Origin: Bacillus pumilus
GTDB lineage: Bacteria; Bacillota; Bacilli; Bacillales; Bacillaceae
NCBI RefSeq assembly: GCF_024498355.1
Contig: NZ_CP101833.1
Span: 1-64,000 of the forward strand
Reading direction: 5' to 3'
Length of the DNA stretch: 64,000 nt
The stretch's first letter is position 1. The number at the start of each line of letters is the position of its first letter. Both the position numbers and the translations under genes were made by a program. Below the pieces are notes generated by a model. It had not been told where the DNA came from, ran no database searches, and was given only the letters and a program-made list of their open reading frames with translations. Positions 17,447 through 27,576 of this stretch are shown in pieces.

Positions 17447-18772
17447 TTGAACAGCAAGATGTTGAAACAGCTTATGGTCTCTATCCTTGCACTGGCATTG
17501 ATTGTTACAGCTTTTACACCAATGTCCAAAGCAAAAGCGGCTGAAGATCCATTTAATGTAAATGCGAAAGCAGCCATCCTTATTGAAGCTTCTACAGGTA
17601 AAATTCTTTATAGTAAAAACGCAGAACAAAGACTGCCTATTGCAAGTATGGCAAAGATGATGACAGAGTATCTATTGCTAGAGGCTATTTCTGAAGGCAA
17701 AGTGAAATGGGATCAAACGTATACGCCAGATGATTATGTATACGAAATTTCTCAGGACCGCAGTTTATCCAACGTTCCTTTGAGAAAAGATGGCTCGTAT
17801 ACAGTCAAAGAACTTTATCAAGCAACGGCTATTTATTCAGCAAATGCAGCAGCGATTGGCCTAGCAGAGGTGATCGCTGGATCAGAATCGAAGTTCGTTG
17901 AAAAAATGAACGCAAAAGCGAAAGAACTAGGTTTAACAAACTACAAATTCGTCAATGCAACTGGACTAGAAAATAAAGACTTACATGGCAAACAGCCAAA
18001 GGGTACGGGTCCTGATGAAGAAAGTGAAGTATCTGCGAAGGATATGGCATTGCTTGCACAGCATCTCATCAAAGACCATCCAGAAATTCTTGAAACAGCA
18101 AGTATCGCGAAAACAAAGTTCAGAGAAGGCACAGACGATGAAATGGACATGCCAAACTGGAACTTCATGCTTAAAGGGCTTGTGAAAGAATATGAAGGAG
18201 TAGACGGTCTAAAAACGGGCTCTACTGACTCAGCTGGTTCTAGCTTCACTGGTACAGCAAAACGTGGTGACATGCGTGTGATCGCAGTCATCCTAAATGC
18301 AAAAGGAAATATTCATACAGCACGTTTCGACGTGGCGAAAAAACTGTTTGACTATGCTTTTAAAAACTTTACGATGAAAGAAATGTACAAAAAAGGTCAA
18401 CAGATCAAGGGACATGAAAACATCGAAGTCGATAAAGGGAAAGATAAAGAAGTACCTGTCGTAACAAAAGAAGCTTTCTCTGTGCCAGTTAAAAATGGCG
18501 ATGAGAAGAGCTATAAAGCAAAAGTAAATATCAAGAAAAAGAACCTAGAAGCTCCTATTAAAAAAGGAACGAAGGTTGGCATGCTGACGACTTCTTATTC
18601 TGGTGATGAGAAGGACTACGGCTATTTGAATAAAGACCAATCAGGTGTTGAGCTTGTGACGAAAACAGGCGATGAAAAAGCAAACTGGTTCATCCTTGCA
18701 ATGCGCGGTGTAGGTGGATTCTTCGCTGACATTTGGGGCGGAATCGTTGATACAGTAAAAGGTTGGTTCTAA
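17447..18772 (+). CDS. dacA: D-alanyl-D-alanine carboxypeptidase DacA (PBP5)
   Basis: The major vegetative carboxypeptidase that trims the terminal D-Ala from peptidoglycan stem peptides. The 441 residues start with a signal peptide (hydrophobic LMVSILALALIVTAF, cleavage near AKAAED). The catalytic motifs are SMAK (nucleophile Ser near 66), SAN and KTGS near 245. The C-terminal part forms the beta-rich domain and ends in an amphipathic helix (FFADIWGGIVDTVKGWF) for membrane attachment. The start is TTG 17447 after a GGAGG site. It converges on the regulator gene at 18814 with a shared terminator between. Confidence 0.97.
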   Translation: MNSKMLKQLMVSILALALIVTAFTPMSKAKAAEDPFNVNAKAAILIEASTGKILYSKNAEQRLPIASMAKMMTEYLLLEAISEGKVKWDQTYTPDDYVYEISQDRSLSNVPLRKDGSYTVKELYQATAIYSANAAAIGLAEVIAGSESKFVEKMNAKAKELGLTNYKFVNATGLENKDLHGKQPKGTGPDEESEVSAKDMALLAQHLIKDHPEILETASIAKTKFREGTDDEMDMPNWNFMLKGLVKEYEGVDGLKTGSTDSAGSSFTGTAKRGDMRVIAVILNAKGNIHTARFDVAKKLFDYAFKNFTMKEMYKKGQQIKGHENIEVDKGKDKEVPVVTKEAFSVPVKNGDEKSYKAKVNIKKKNLEAPIKKGTKVGMLTTSYSGDEKDYGYLNKDQSGVELVTKTGDEKANWFILAMRGVGGFFADIWGGIVDTVKGWF

Positions 18773-18775
18773 TAA

Positions 18776-18809
18776 AAAACTGCTCTCATGCATAGAGAGC
18801 AGTTTTTTT
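18776..18809. terminator. Bidirectional terminator between dacA and the MocR gene
   Basis: Stem AAAACTGCTCTC/GAGAGCAGTTTT flanked by A-run and T-run, so it can serve both convergent genes. Confidence 0.85.
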
Positions 18810-18813
18810 ATCG

Positions 18814-20292
18814 TTAAAAGAAAAGTGATTGTTTATGATTTTGAGGTGTGGACAAAGCCTGCTGAAAAATACCACATAACTTTTCCATGCCTTCGGTCAG
18901 TGCCTTTTCATTCACATAAGAAAAACTGAGGCGGATATAATTCTGCTTTGGCTCCCCAGGATAGCAGACAGAGCCTGGCAGAAAGGTGATTTGCTGCTTA
19001 CGCGCCTCATGTAAGAGTGCACGTGTATCGACCCAGGAAGGAAAGCTGAGCCATAAATTGAGCCCGCCCTGTGGTATTTGCCACGTGACGTCCTTCGGTG
19101 CATGCTTTGTCAAAACATCCATCATTAAATCGCGTCTTACTTTCAAGGCAGTTCTTAACTTTTTCGTATGATCAATCATTTTCTTCGACGTCAGAAACGG
19201 TAATATGGCCTTTTGTGTGAGAAGAGGGCTACCTAAATCATTATTGGCCTTAGCCGCTAATAAACGGTTAAATATAGAGCCTGACGCTGTAATAATCCCA
19301 ATTCTGCAACCTGGAGCCAGTGTTTTACTTAATCCTCGTAAATAAATGACGTGTCCATCGTGATCCAAACTTTTGATTGGTGCTGGCGGCTTCTTTTCAA
19401 AATAAAGCTCACGATAAGGATCATCTTCTACAATGAGACAATCAATGCTTTGTGCCAGTGAGAGAAGCTGTTTTCTGCGCTTCATCGACATACTGGCGCC
19501 TGTCGGACTGTGAAAAGTAGGGATCGTATAGATGAGCTTTGGTTTATATTTATCGCAAATGCTTTGAAGCTGCTTCATGTTCATCCCTTCATGATCGACT
19601 GGGACCGTAATGATTCTTGCCCCTCTGCCCATAAAGACATCAATCGCCCCTGGATAGGTGGGTGCCTCCATGACGACCACATCATCCGGCCCGATAAACG
19701 TACGTGACACCAGATCAAGCCCTTGCTGAGAACCACTTGTCACTAGGATATTTTCAGGAGTAGAAGGCACATCTAATTTTTCTAAAAAAGACTGAATGAC
19801 CTGACGAAGCTGAAGATCACCTTGTATTTCTCCGTACTTCGACATAATTTGAGGATGCCTGGCTAGTACATGCTGCATTTCTTTTTCTAAATACCGGTTA
19901 GGTAAAAGTCCTGGATCGATCATAGAAGAAGAAAGGTTAATGGCTTCTTCTACATAATGATACTGAGCGAATTGAGACCTCGGTAAGTAATCTGGAATGG
20001 ACAACTGCCAATCGAAAGAGGTAGATGATTGAACCGGGATGTCAGTTTGCTCATGCTGCTCATCCACAAAAGCTCCTTTACCTTGCACAGTTGTTAAATA
20101 TCCGTCGTCCTTAAGCCGTGTGTATGCCTTTGCTGCTGTGACAAGACTCACATTGAGCTGCTTCGCTAAATCACGTACAGTCGGCAGCTTCTCCCCCTGC
20201 TGAAGCAGACCCGATTGAATGTGATCAACGATTGAAAAGTAAATCTGATTTGAAAGAGATGTATCTGAATGTCGATGGATATCAATATGCAT
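18814..20292 (-). CDS. MocR/GntR-type regulator, probable PdxR
   Basis: A 492-residue fusion of an N-terminal GntR winged helix (about residues 1-75, GEKLPTVRDLAKQLNVS) to a fold-type I aminotransferase-like domain. The PLP lysine is in LRGLSKTLAPGCRIG. Such MocR proteins sense PLP or amino-group compounds. It is divergent from pdxS-pdxT, the PLP synthase genes, and 246 bp apart, the classical position of PdxR. B. subtilis, as I recall it, has no such gene here. ATG 20292 follows GGAGG. The control region has two pairs of phased direct repeats. PdxR is the best call, but GabR-like function cannot be excluded from sequence alone. Confidence 0.85.
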   Translation of the reverse strand: MHIDIHRHSDTSLSNQIYFSIVDHIQSGLLQQGEKLPTVRDLAKQLNVSLVTAAKAYTRLKDDGYLTTVQGKGAFVDEQHEQTDIPVQSSTSFDWQLSIPDYLPRSQFAQYHYVEEAINLSSSMIDPGLLPNRYLEKEMQHVLARHPQIMSKYGEIQGDLQLRQVIQSFLEKLDVPSTPENILVTSGSQQGLDLVSRTFIGPDDVVVMEAPTYPGAIDVFMGRGARIITVPVDHEGMNMKQLQSICDKYKPKLIYTIPTFHSPTGASMSMKRRKQLLSLAQSIDCLIVEDDPYRELYFEKKPPAPIKSLDHDGHVIYLRGLSKTLAPGCRIGIITASGSIFNRLLAAKANNDLGSPLLTQKAILPFLTSKKMIDHTKKLRTALKVRRDLMMDVLTKHAPKDVTWQIPQGGLNLWLSFPSWVDTRALLHEARKQQITFLPGSVCYPGEPKQNYIRLSFSYVNEKALTEGMEKLCGIFQQALSTPQNHKQSLFF

Positions 20293-20315
20293 GAGAATCC
20301 TCCAATGTATGCAAA

Positions 20316-20345
20316 ATTGTTATACACTGTTTTAAATTGTTATAG
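20316..20345. promoter_or_regulatory. Direct-repeat pair A, candidate MocR operator
   Basis: ATTGTTATAC (20316-20325) and ATTGTTATAG (20336-20345) start exactly 20 bp apart. They lie 24-53 bp before the regulator start codon, a place suited to autoregulation. Confidence 0.65.
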
Positions 20346-20447
20346 TTGTATTATAGCATATAAATCACGCTTAAAAGAGAAAAGGGCAACTTTTTAGCCG
20401 ACATTCCTTTATATATAAGGGTTTATCCTTTTTTATCAGCTGATTGA

Positions 20448-20478
20448 ATTGTTATACTATTCTCTTTATTGTTATACT
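20448..20478 (+). promoter_or_regulatory. pdxS promoter with direct-repeat pair B
   Basis: ATTGTTATAC occurs at 20448-20457 and 20468-20477, again 20 bp apart. A promoter fits over both: -35 TTGTTA (20449-20454), 18-bp spacer, -10 TATACT (20473-20478). The repeats thus coincide with the core promoter of pdxST. Confidence 0.65.
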
Positions 20479-20538
20479 GTCTCGCTTGTATGATAGAGAT
20501 GTTGAATCAATCGAATAGACAAATGGGAGGAAACAATT

Positions 20539-21423
20539 GTGAGCAATAAGGGAACTGAACGAGTAAAACGTGGAATGGCAGAAATGCAAAAGGGTGGCGT
20601 CATTATGGATGTCGTCAATGCTGAGCAGGCAAAAATCGCAGAAGAAGCAGGTGCGGTGGCAGTCATGGCGCTAGAACGAGTACCAGCTGATATCCGTGCG
20701 GCAGGCGGTGTTGCCCGAATGGCAGACCCAAGAATCGTGGAAGAAGTTCAAAATGCGGTAACGATTCCAGTCATGGCAAAAGCACGTATCGGCCACATCG
20801 TGGAGGCTCGTGTTCTTGAAGCGCTTGGTGTTGATTATATTGATGAGAGTGAAGTGCTAACGCCCGCTGATGAGGAATTCCATTTAAATAAAAATGAATA
20901 CACCGTACCTTTTGTATGTGGATGTCGTGACCTAGGTGAGGCAACCCGCCGTATTGCAGAAGGCGCATCCATGCTGCGGACGAAAGGAGAACCTGGGACA
21001 GGCAACATTGTAGAAGCAGTCCGCCATATGAGAAAGGTCAATGCTCAGATTCGAAAAGTAGCGGCGATGAGTGAAGATGAACTGATGACAGAAGCAAAGA
21101 ATCTAGGAGCACCTTATGAATTATTGCTTCAGATCAAAAAAGAAGGCAAGCTGCCTGTTGTTAACTTTGCAGCTGGAGGCGTTGCGACACCAGCAGATGC
21201 TGCGTTAATGATGCAGCTTGGAGCAGACGGCGTATTTGTCGGATCTGGTATTTTTAAATCAGAACATCCTGCTAAATTTGCAAAAGCCATTGTAGAAGCA
21301 ACGACTCATTTCACCGATTACCGTCTCATTGCAGAACTTTCTAAAGAATTGGGAACAGCCATGAAAGGAATTGAAATTTCAAATCTACTGCCAGAAGAGC
21401 GTATGCAAGAGCGTGGCTGGTAA
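20539..21423 (+). CDS. pdxS: Pyridoxal 5'-phosphate synthase subunit PdxS
   Basis: The synthase subunit that builds PLP from ribose 5-phosphate, glyceraldehyde 3-phosphate and ammonia. The 294-residue TIM barrel carries the conserved [21 protein letters not shown] and [15 protein letters not shown] segments (here [11 protein letters not shown]). The start is GTG 20539 after GGGAGG. It is 20 bp before pdxT, with which it forms the operon and the 12:12 complex that channels ammonia from glutamine. Confidence 0.97.
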   Translation: MSNKGTERVKRGMAEMQKGGVIMDVVNAEQAKIAEEAGAVAVMALERVPADIRAAGGVARMADPRIVEEVQNAVTIPVMAKARIGHIVEARVLEALGVDYIDESEVLTPADEEFHLNKNEYTVPFVCGCRDLGEATRRIAEGASMLRTKGEPGTGNIVEAVRHMRKVNAQIRKVAAMSEDELMTEAKNLGAPYELLLQIKKEGKLPVVNFAAGGVATPADAALMMQLGADGVFVGSGIFKSEHPAKFAKAIVEATTHFTDYRLIAELSKELGTAMKGIEISNLLPEERMQERGW

Positions 21424-21443
21424 TTAAGGGAGCGCAAACGAAC

Positions 21444-22034
21444 ATGCTAACAATTGGTGTACTAGGGCTTCAAGGTGCGGTGAGAGAGCATATTCAATCA
21501 ATTGAAGCTTGCGGCGCAGAAGGGAAGATCATCAAACGAGTAGAAGAGCTAGAAGCCGTTGACGGTCTAATTATCCCTGGTGGAGAAAGTACGACGATGA
21601 GAAGACTTATGGATACGTACCGATTTATTGACCCGATCAAAGCGTTCGCTGCTCAAGGGAAACCAATTTTCGGGACATGTGCCGGTTTGATTATGCTGGC
21701 AAAGCATATAGAAGATCGAGAAGATGCTCATCTTGGACTGTTAAATGTATCTGTTGCACGAAATTCATTTGGCAGACAGGTAGACAGCTTTGAAGCAGGT
21801 GTAGAAGTGAAAGGACTGGATGCGCCGTTTACAGGGGTGTTCATCCGTGCGCCTCATATCGTCAGCTCAGATGATAGCGTAGAGGTCTTAGCTGAATATG
21901 ATGGCAGGATTGTGATGGCGAAAGAAAACAATATCTTAGGTTGTTCTTTTCATCCAGAGTTGACAGACGACCACCGGTTAACGCAGCTGTTTGTTGAGAT
22001 GGTGAAGTCCTACAAAACGAAGCTCGCTGTATAA
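21444..22034 (+). CDS. pdxT: Pyridoxal 5'-phosphate synthase glutaminase PdxT
   Basis: The glutaminase that supplies ammonia to PdxS. The 196 residues form a class I amidotransferase fold with GGESTT near 47, nucleophile Cys in GTCAGL near 79, and the His-Glu pair in SFHPELTDD near 170. ATG 21444 is 20 bp after pdxS, in the same operon. The next element downstream is the serS leader. Confidence 0.97.
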   Translation: MLTIGVLGLQGAVREHIQSIEACGAEGKIIKRVEELEAVDGLIIPGGESTTMRRLMDTYRFIDPIKAFAAQGKPIFGTCAGLIMLAKHIEDREDAHLGLLNVSVARNSFGRQVDSFEAGVEVKGLDAPFTGVFIRAPHIVSSDDSVEVLAEYDGRIVMAKENNILGCSFHPELTDDHRLTQLFVEMVKSYKTKLAV

Positions 22035-22039
22035 AACGG

Positions 22040-22068
22040 TTGAAAAGAGATAAAACTTATAGTACATT
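22040..22068 (+). promoter_or_regulatory. serS promoter
   Basis: TTGAAA (22040-22045), 17-bp spacer, TACATT (22063-22068), just after pdxT and immediately upstream of the T-box leader. Confidence 0.65.
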
Positions 22069-22074
22069 AAAATC

Positions 22075-22325
22075 ACAATCAAAGATCGAAAAAGCGTTGA
22101 CGGGAAATAGTAAGAAGCCCCTCTTTCTCAGAGAGCCGATGGTTGGTGAGAATCGGTGAAAGATGCATTCTGAATCCATCCTTGAGCGAAATGCTGAAAC
22201 ACGAGAAGTAAGCATTTACGGTGATACCGTTACAGAGGAAAGAGGAAAGCATGATTTTGCATGTTTTCAATCAGGGTGGCAACGCGAGAGCTCTCGTCCC
22301 TTTCATGGGATGAGGGCTCTTTTTA
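22075..22325 (+). promoter_or_regulatory. T-box riboswitch of serS
   Basis: A leader of about 250 nt that senses uncharged tRNA-Ser. The T-box core AGGGTGGCAACGCG is at 22273-22286. The terminator has a 14-bp stem (22287-22300 with 22307-22320) and a T-run, and overlaps the antiterminator region. In stem I the context GAA-TCC-A at 22173-22178 places a UCC serine codon as specifier (22175-22177). High uncharged tRNA-Ser would favour read-through into serS. Confidence 0.93.
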
Positions 22326-22350
22326 TTTTTCGATAAAAAAAGGAGTGTAA

Positions 22351-23626
<1,276 letters not shown>

Positions 23627-23628
<2 letters not shown>

Positions 23629-23654
23629 GATGCCGTTATGGCATCTTATTCTTT
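23627..23654 (+). terminator. Terminator after serS
   Basis: Stem AAGATGCC/GGCATCTT followed by ATTCTTTTT. Confidence 0.8.
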
Positions 23655-23729
23655 TTACCTAAAGTTCTACAGCTTTTCTAAAATAAGCCGATAAAAAAAC
23701 TAAAAGCTTCTAGGAAAGAAGGAATAACC

Positions 23730-24560
23730 TTGAATAGGCTTGACTATTATGTTGAAATGGCTCAATTACTTAGAAAAGTTCTAGATGAAAGTATCCTTTT
23801 CGGCATCACTGATACAGAGAAGGTGCTTTGTTATTACCCGTCTAACACAATAGATTTTGGCATTAAAGTAGGGGACGCATTGAACCCAGAAGACCAAAAC
23901 GTGGCGATGACATTAAGAGGACAAGAATATGACGGTCATTTACCAGAGTCTTTATACGGCTATGAAGTTGCTGTAAAAGGTTACCCAATTTTTGATGAAG
24001 ATAGAAAAGTGATTGGCTCCTTTTTAGTGGCCTTTTCACATCATCGCGAAAAGAAATTAAGCGGTTATATGGAGCATATTAATAAAGTAGCGAAAGAACT
24101 ACAAGGTGGAATTGAGCAAATTGCTGCGCATTCACAAGAGCTGGCGGCTACAAGCCTAGAAATAAGCGACCAGGCAGGAAGAGCGGAAGAGAAGTCAGCG
24201 AACATTGAAGAAGTCGTCAAAACCATAGGCGGGATCGCTAGACAAACAAACCTGCTTGGTCTAAATGCTGCAATTGAAGCGGCAAGAGCAGGTGAAAATG
24301 GAAAAGGGTTTGCTGTCGTTGCTGATGAGGTACGTAAATTGTCAGATGGTTCGAAGGAAGCGGCTGAAACCATTAATACATTCTTAAAAGAAATCCAAGA
24401 CAGCATTGGCACTTTGTCTGGAAATATCTCACAAATTAGCAGCTCAACAAACGAACAAGCCAAACAAGTGACAGACTTTACAAAGATTATCGAATCATTA
24501 AATGAGTTTAAAGAAGAGATGAATCAGTTTATTGAGGAAATTAGACAGGATACGAAATAG
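23730..24560 (+). CDS. Soluble methyl-accepting chemotaxis-type transducer
   Basis: A 276-residue chemoreceptor with no transmembrane segment. Residues about 1-110 form a sensor domain ([19 protein letters not shown], then a VIGSFLVAF strand). Residues about 115-270 are the helical signalling hairpin with the conserved tip [20 protein letters not shown] and [15 protein letters not shown]. It resembles B. subtilis YfmS, a short soluble transducer. Start TTG 23730 follows AAGGAA. It has its own terminators on both sides. B. subtilis lacks a gene at this position as I recall, so it looks like a lineage-specific insertion. The ligand is unknown. Confidence 0.88.
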   Translation: MNRLDYYVEMAQLLRKVLDESILFGITDTEKVLCYYPSNTIDFGIKVGDALNPEDQNVAMTLRGQEYDGHLPESLYGYEVAVKGYPIFDEDRKVIGSFLVAFSHHREKKLSGYMEHINKVAKELQGGIEQIAAHSQELAATSLEISDQAGRAEEKSANIEEVVKTIGGIARQTNLLGLNAAIEAARAGENGKGFAVVADEVRKLSDGSKEAAETINTFLKEIQDSIGTLSGNISQISSSTNEQAKQVTDFTKIIESLNEFKEEMNQFIEEIRQDTK

Positions 24561-24567
24561 AATCAAG

Positions 24568-24594
24568 AGCAGCCGTCATTTTGGCTGCTTTTTA
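24568..24594 (+). terminator. Terminator after the chemoreceptor gene
   Basis: Stem AGCAGCC/GGCTGCT followed by TTTTT. Confidence 0.8.
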
Positions 24595-24646
24595 TAGGTA
24601 GATCATCATAACAAAACACATGTTTAAATTTTTTTGTGAAAAGATG

Positions 24647-24676
24647 TTGACTTCAAATGAAATGATATGATATATT
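24647..24676 (+). promoter_or_regulatory. tRNA-Ser promoter
   Basis: TTGACT (24647-24652) and TATATT (24671-24676), 18-bp spacing, 16 bp before the tRNA. Confidence 0.65.
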
Positions 24677-24691
24677 AATTCTTGTCGATAC

Positions 24692-24784
24692 GGAGGAATA
24701 CCCAAGTCCGGCTGAAGGGATCGGTCTTGAAAACCGACAGGGGTGTCAAAGCCCGCGGGGGTTCGAATCCCTCTTCCTCCGCCA
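24692..24784 (+). tRNA. tRNA-Ser (UGA)
   Basis: A 93-nt class II tRNA with long variable arm. Acceptor stem GGAGGAA/TTCCTCC, anticodon TGA in the loop CTTGAAA, T-loop TTCGAAT, discriminator G and encoded CCA. It matches the single tRNA-Ser gene in this position in B. subtilis. Confidence 0.97.
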
Positions 24785-24838
24785 TATTGATTTTACCTTA
24801 GTTGAATTGAAACGCAAGCATAAAAATTGGAAATTGTC

Positions 24839-24870
24839 AAACCGCTGCATTCGAAATGCAGCGGTTATTT
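24839..24870. terminator. Bidirectional terminator, tRNA-Ser and dck
   Basis: Twelve-bp stem AACCGCTGCATT/AATGCAGCGGTT with loop CGA, followed by ATTTTTATTTT on the plus strand and AATTTCC on the minus side. It ends the tRNA transcript and probably the convergent dck-dgk transcript. Confidence 0.8.
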
Positions 24871-25530
24871 TTATTTTGTTTTAGAACGATTTTTGTGAAT
24901 AACAGAAGCAATTTCGTGAAGAATGGGATCAAGTGAGCTTTCATCATGAAGTAAGTCATAATCTTCAATATTAATTTTAATTACTGGGCATAAATCAAAT
25001 TGTTCGATCCATTCAGTATATCGAGCGTACATTTCTTCCCAATATGCTCGATCTGTTTGAGTTTCCATCTCTCTTCCGCGCTCTTCAATACGATGTAAAA
25101 TATGATCTAAATCCCCATGTAAATAAATAAGGACGTCAGGGTGAGGGAAGTAAGGTGTCATCACCATCGCCTCAAATAGACTCGTATACGTTTCATAATC
25201 TACCTCGGACATCGTGCCTTTGTCCGCATGCATTTTAGCGAAAATGCCAGTGTCCTCATAGATCGAACGATCTTGCACATATCCTCCACCAGATTCAAAA
25301 ATTCGCTTTTGCTCCTTAAAACGCTCAGCCAGGAAATAGACCTGTAAATGAAAGCTCCATCTTTGAAAATCTGAATAGAAAGGCTCTAAGTATGGGTTGT
25401 CATCTACTTTTTCAAGAGAGGTTTGAAATCCTAGCTTGTCCGCTATTATTTTCGTCATGGTTGATTTTCCCACGCCGACAGTCCCGGCGATTGTTATGAC
25501 TGCGTCCTTTGGTATTTCGATATTGTTCAT
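24871..25530 (-). CDS. dck: Deoxyadenosine/deoxycytidine kinase
   Basis: Phosphorylates deoxyadenosine and deoxycytidine in nucleoside salvage. The 219 residues of the dNK family have P-loop GTVGVGKST near 12-20, the DRSIYED motif near 87, and the ERGREMETQ-type lid arginines near 152. ATG 25530 follows AAGGAGC. It overlaps the end of dgk by 4 bp, so the two are translationally coupled. Confidence 0.95.
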   Translation of the reverse strand: MNNIEIPKDAVITIAGTVGVGKSTMTKIIADKLGFQTSLEKVDDNPYLEPFYSDFQRWSFHLQVYFLAERFKEQKRIFESGGGYVQDRSIYEDTGIFAKMHADKGTMSEVDYETYTSLFEAMVMTPYFPHPDVLIYLHGDLDHILHRIEERGREMETQTDRAYWEEMYARYTEWIEQFDLCPVIKINIEDYDLLHDESSLDPILHEIASVIHKNRSKTK

Positions 25531-26150
25531 AGCACTTGCTCCTTTATGTTCTGTACAATTTGCTGGTAATCTTGCTGTGAGGAAACGAAGTCTGTATGAT
25601 CTCCTTCAATTGTAATGATAGGAAGCCCTGGGTCAGTCTGTTTTAAATGTTCAATGGCCAGCTCATAATCTTCAATTAAGGTTTTTAAATAAGCTGGGTC
25701 GATGTCTTCTTCAAAAGAGCGTCCTCTCATCTGTATTCTATTAAGTAAGGTGGGAAGGCTGGCTTTTATATAGATCATGGCATTGGGTTTAGGAAGATCA
25801 TCTGTTAGCAAGTGATAGATCTTTCTGTATTTATCCATGTGCTTTTTTGATAATGTTCTTTCTGCAAATATCATATTTTTATAGACATGATAATCTGTAA
25901 CAATCGGTTGTTGTTTTTTCACATAGTTTTCTTCAATTGATTCTAACTGTTTGAACCGATTGCATAAAAAGAACATCTCAAGCTGAAAGCTCCATTGTTC
26001 CATATCTTCATAAAATTTATCTAAGAATGGATTTTCTTCTACAATCTCTTTTACTAAAGGAAATTGAAATTCCTTCGCAAGCATTGTAGCCAAAGTTGTT
26101 TTTCCGGCTCCAATTGGGCCTTCCACTGCAATAAAAGGGGCAGGATACAT
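25527..26150 (-). CDS. dgk: Deoxyguanosine kinase
   Basis: Phosphorylates deoxyguanosine. The 207 residues have P-loop GPIGAGKTT near 11-19, a TDYHVYKN motif in place of the DRS of its neighbour, and the lid RIQMRGRSFEED. It is paralogous to the downstream dck. ATG 26150 follows AGAGGAGA. The order dgk-dck on the minus strand is as in B. subtilis. Confidence 0.94.
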   Translation of the reverse strand: MYPAPFIAVEGPIGAGKTTLATMLAKEFQFPLVKEIVEENPFLDKFYEDMEQWSFQLEMFFLCNRFKQLESIEENYVKKQQPIVTDYHVYKNMIFAERTLSKKHMDKYRKIYHLLTDDLPKPNAMIYIKASLPTLLNRIQMRGRSFEEDIDPAYLKTLIEDYELAIEHLKQTDPGLPIITIEGDHTDFVSSQQDYQQIVQNIKEQVL

Positions 26151-26229
26151 AGGCGTTCTCCTCTATCTATAAAGTTGTCAAACCAATGTATATTGTACCA
26201 TACCCCTTCTAAGAGATAGAGCGAATGGA

Positions 26230-27531
26230 TTACGATGTCGTTCTTTTTTCAATATTAAATTGATCTGATAATAAGAGCCAATTTTGTGGGAAGGATAGAC
26301 CTAGTTTCCAGTAAGCAATTCCGTTCAAGTTTAACTCTTTGATGAGATTAAATTTGGCTTGAATCGACCTTGCGTCTTCGAACCATACCTCATGCTCTTT
26401 ATTATTAGCATCTGTATAACGAAAATAGGGAGCTTGTGCTGTTTCATCGTAGAGAATGGGTACATCATTCTCTCTAGCAATTGCGATCGCTTGTTGAGGA
26501 CTGACGGCTTTGGCAATGGGGCCGCCCTGTACGTAAGGAAGCGTCCAATCATAGCCGTATAAATTCTGCCCCATTACAATTTTGTTGGCCGGCATGACAG
26601 TCAGTGCATATTCAATGACTTGGCGGACAGGACCAATTGGAGAGACGGCTTGTGCAGGACCTCCGCTGTATCCCCATTCGTAGGTCATCAACACAACATG
26701 ATCAACGATCTTACCGATGGCTTCATAGTCATGAGCTTCATACCATTTTCCTTTTTGTTCACTACTTGTTTTAGGAGCAAGCGCAACGGAAATTGTCCAT
26801 CCTTCTTGGTGGAAACGGGTTGTTGCCTCTCTTAAGAATTGAATATAAGCATCTTTATCAGCAGGGCGTAAATATTCAAAATCAAAATGGATTTCTTTTA
26901 ATTGATACTTTTGAGCAACGCGAACGATTTCATTTAAAAATGTGGTTTTGACAGATTGGTTTGTTAAAAGGATTCGTCCAAGTTCATCACTGAATTTTTC
27001 ATTCTCTAGGTTTGTGACCACCATGGATAATATGGTTCTGCTTTGAGCGGCAATCTGAGGTAGTTGGTCTAACGGTGGTTCTCGCAGTGTCCCGACTCTT
27101 TGTGCTTGAAAACTAAAGGCGCCTAAATGGGTTAAGTATGGAGAGGCTTCTCTAGCTGCTTGCTTTAAGTTTTCACTGACTTGATTTCCACGTGGTTCAA
27201 TATAAGCATTGGAATTTATGTTTCTTTTCGGTCTTTGTGGAATATAGAGCAAGAATCGAATAGGAAGTATTGCTTCAGGCCGAATCCTATTCACACGTGC
27301 CAATTCTTCCACTGAAATTTGAAATTGCCTCCCAATTTGATAAAGTGTGTCATTTTGTTTGACTTCATAAAATTGACCTCTAATTGGAATGACAATTGTT
27401 TGTCCGATGACGAGTTGATTTGGTGTTTCGATGTCGTTGGTGCGGATGATTTCATTGACTGTTGTTTTAAAACGCATGGCAATCTCACTTAAAGTATCTC
27501 CTCTTTTGACAACATAAATTTGAATAGTCAA
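26230..27531 (-). CDS. sleL: Spore cortex-lytic N-acetylglucosaminidase SleL (YaaH)
   Basis: A spore protein that degrades cortex muropeptides during germination. Two N-terminal LysM domains (IYVVKRGDTLSEIA and FYEVKQNDTLYQIG) bind peptidoglycan, followed by a GH18 chitinase-like barrel with HFDFEYLRP (catalytic Glu) and MTYEWGYSGGPAQ. No signal peptide. The TTG at 27531 is preferred, since AAAGGGGG lies just before it and a sigma-E type -10 lies further upstream at the place where a longer reading would start (27555). That gives 433 residues, close to the 427 of B. subtilis. Confidence 0.93.
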   Translation of the reverse strand: MTIQIYVVKRGDTLSEIAMRFKTTVNEIIRTNDIETPNQLVIGQTIVIPIRGQFYEVKQNDTLYQIGRQFQISVEELARVNRIRPEAILPIRFLLYIPQRPKRNINSNAYIEPRGNQVSENLKQAAREASPYLTHLGAFSFQAQRVGTLREPPLDQLPQIAAQSRTILSMVVTNLENEKFSDELGRILLTNQSVKTTFLNEIVRVAQKYQLKEIHFDFEYLRPADKDAYIQFLREATTRFHQEGWTISVALAPKTSSEQKGKWYEAHDYEAIGKIVDHVVLMTYEWGYSGGPAQAVSPIGPVRQVIEYALTVMPANKIVMGQNLYGYDWTLPYVQGGPIAKAVSPQQAIAIARENDVPILYDETAQAPYFRYTDANNKEHEVWFEDARSIQAKFNLIKELNLNGIAYWKLGLSFPQNWLLLSDQFNIEKRTTS

Positions 27532-27553
27532 CGCCCCCTTTGTTATTGCTAAC

Positions 27554-27561
27554 AATTTATG
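27554..27561 (-). promoter_or_regulatory. Candidate sigma-E -10 element of sleL
   Basis: CATAAATT on the minus strand matches the sigma-E -10 consensus CATACAMT at most positions. The -35 is weak. SleL is a sigma-E gene in B. subtilis, which supports the call. Confidence 0.45.
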
Positions 27562-27576
27562 AGGGTTATGGATAAA

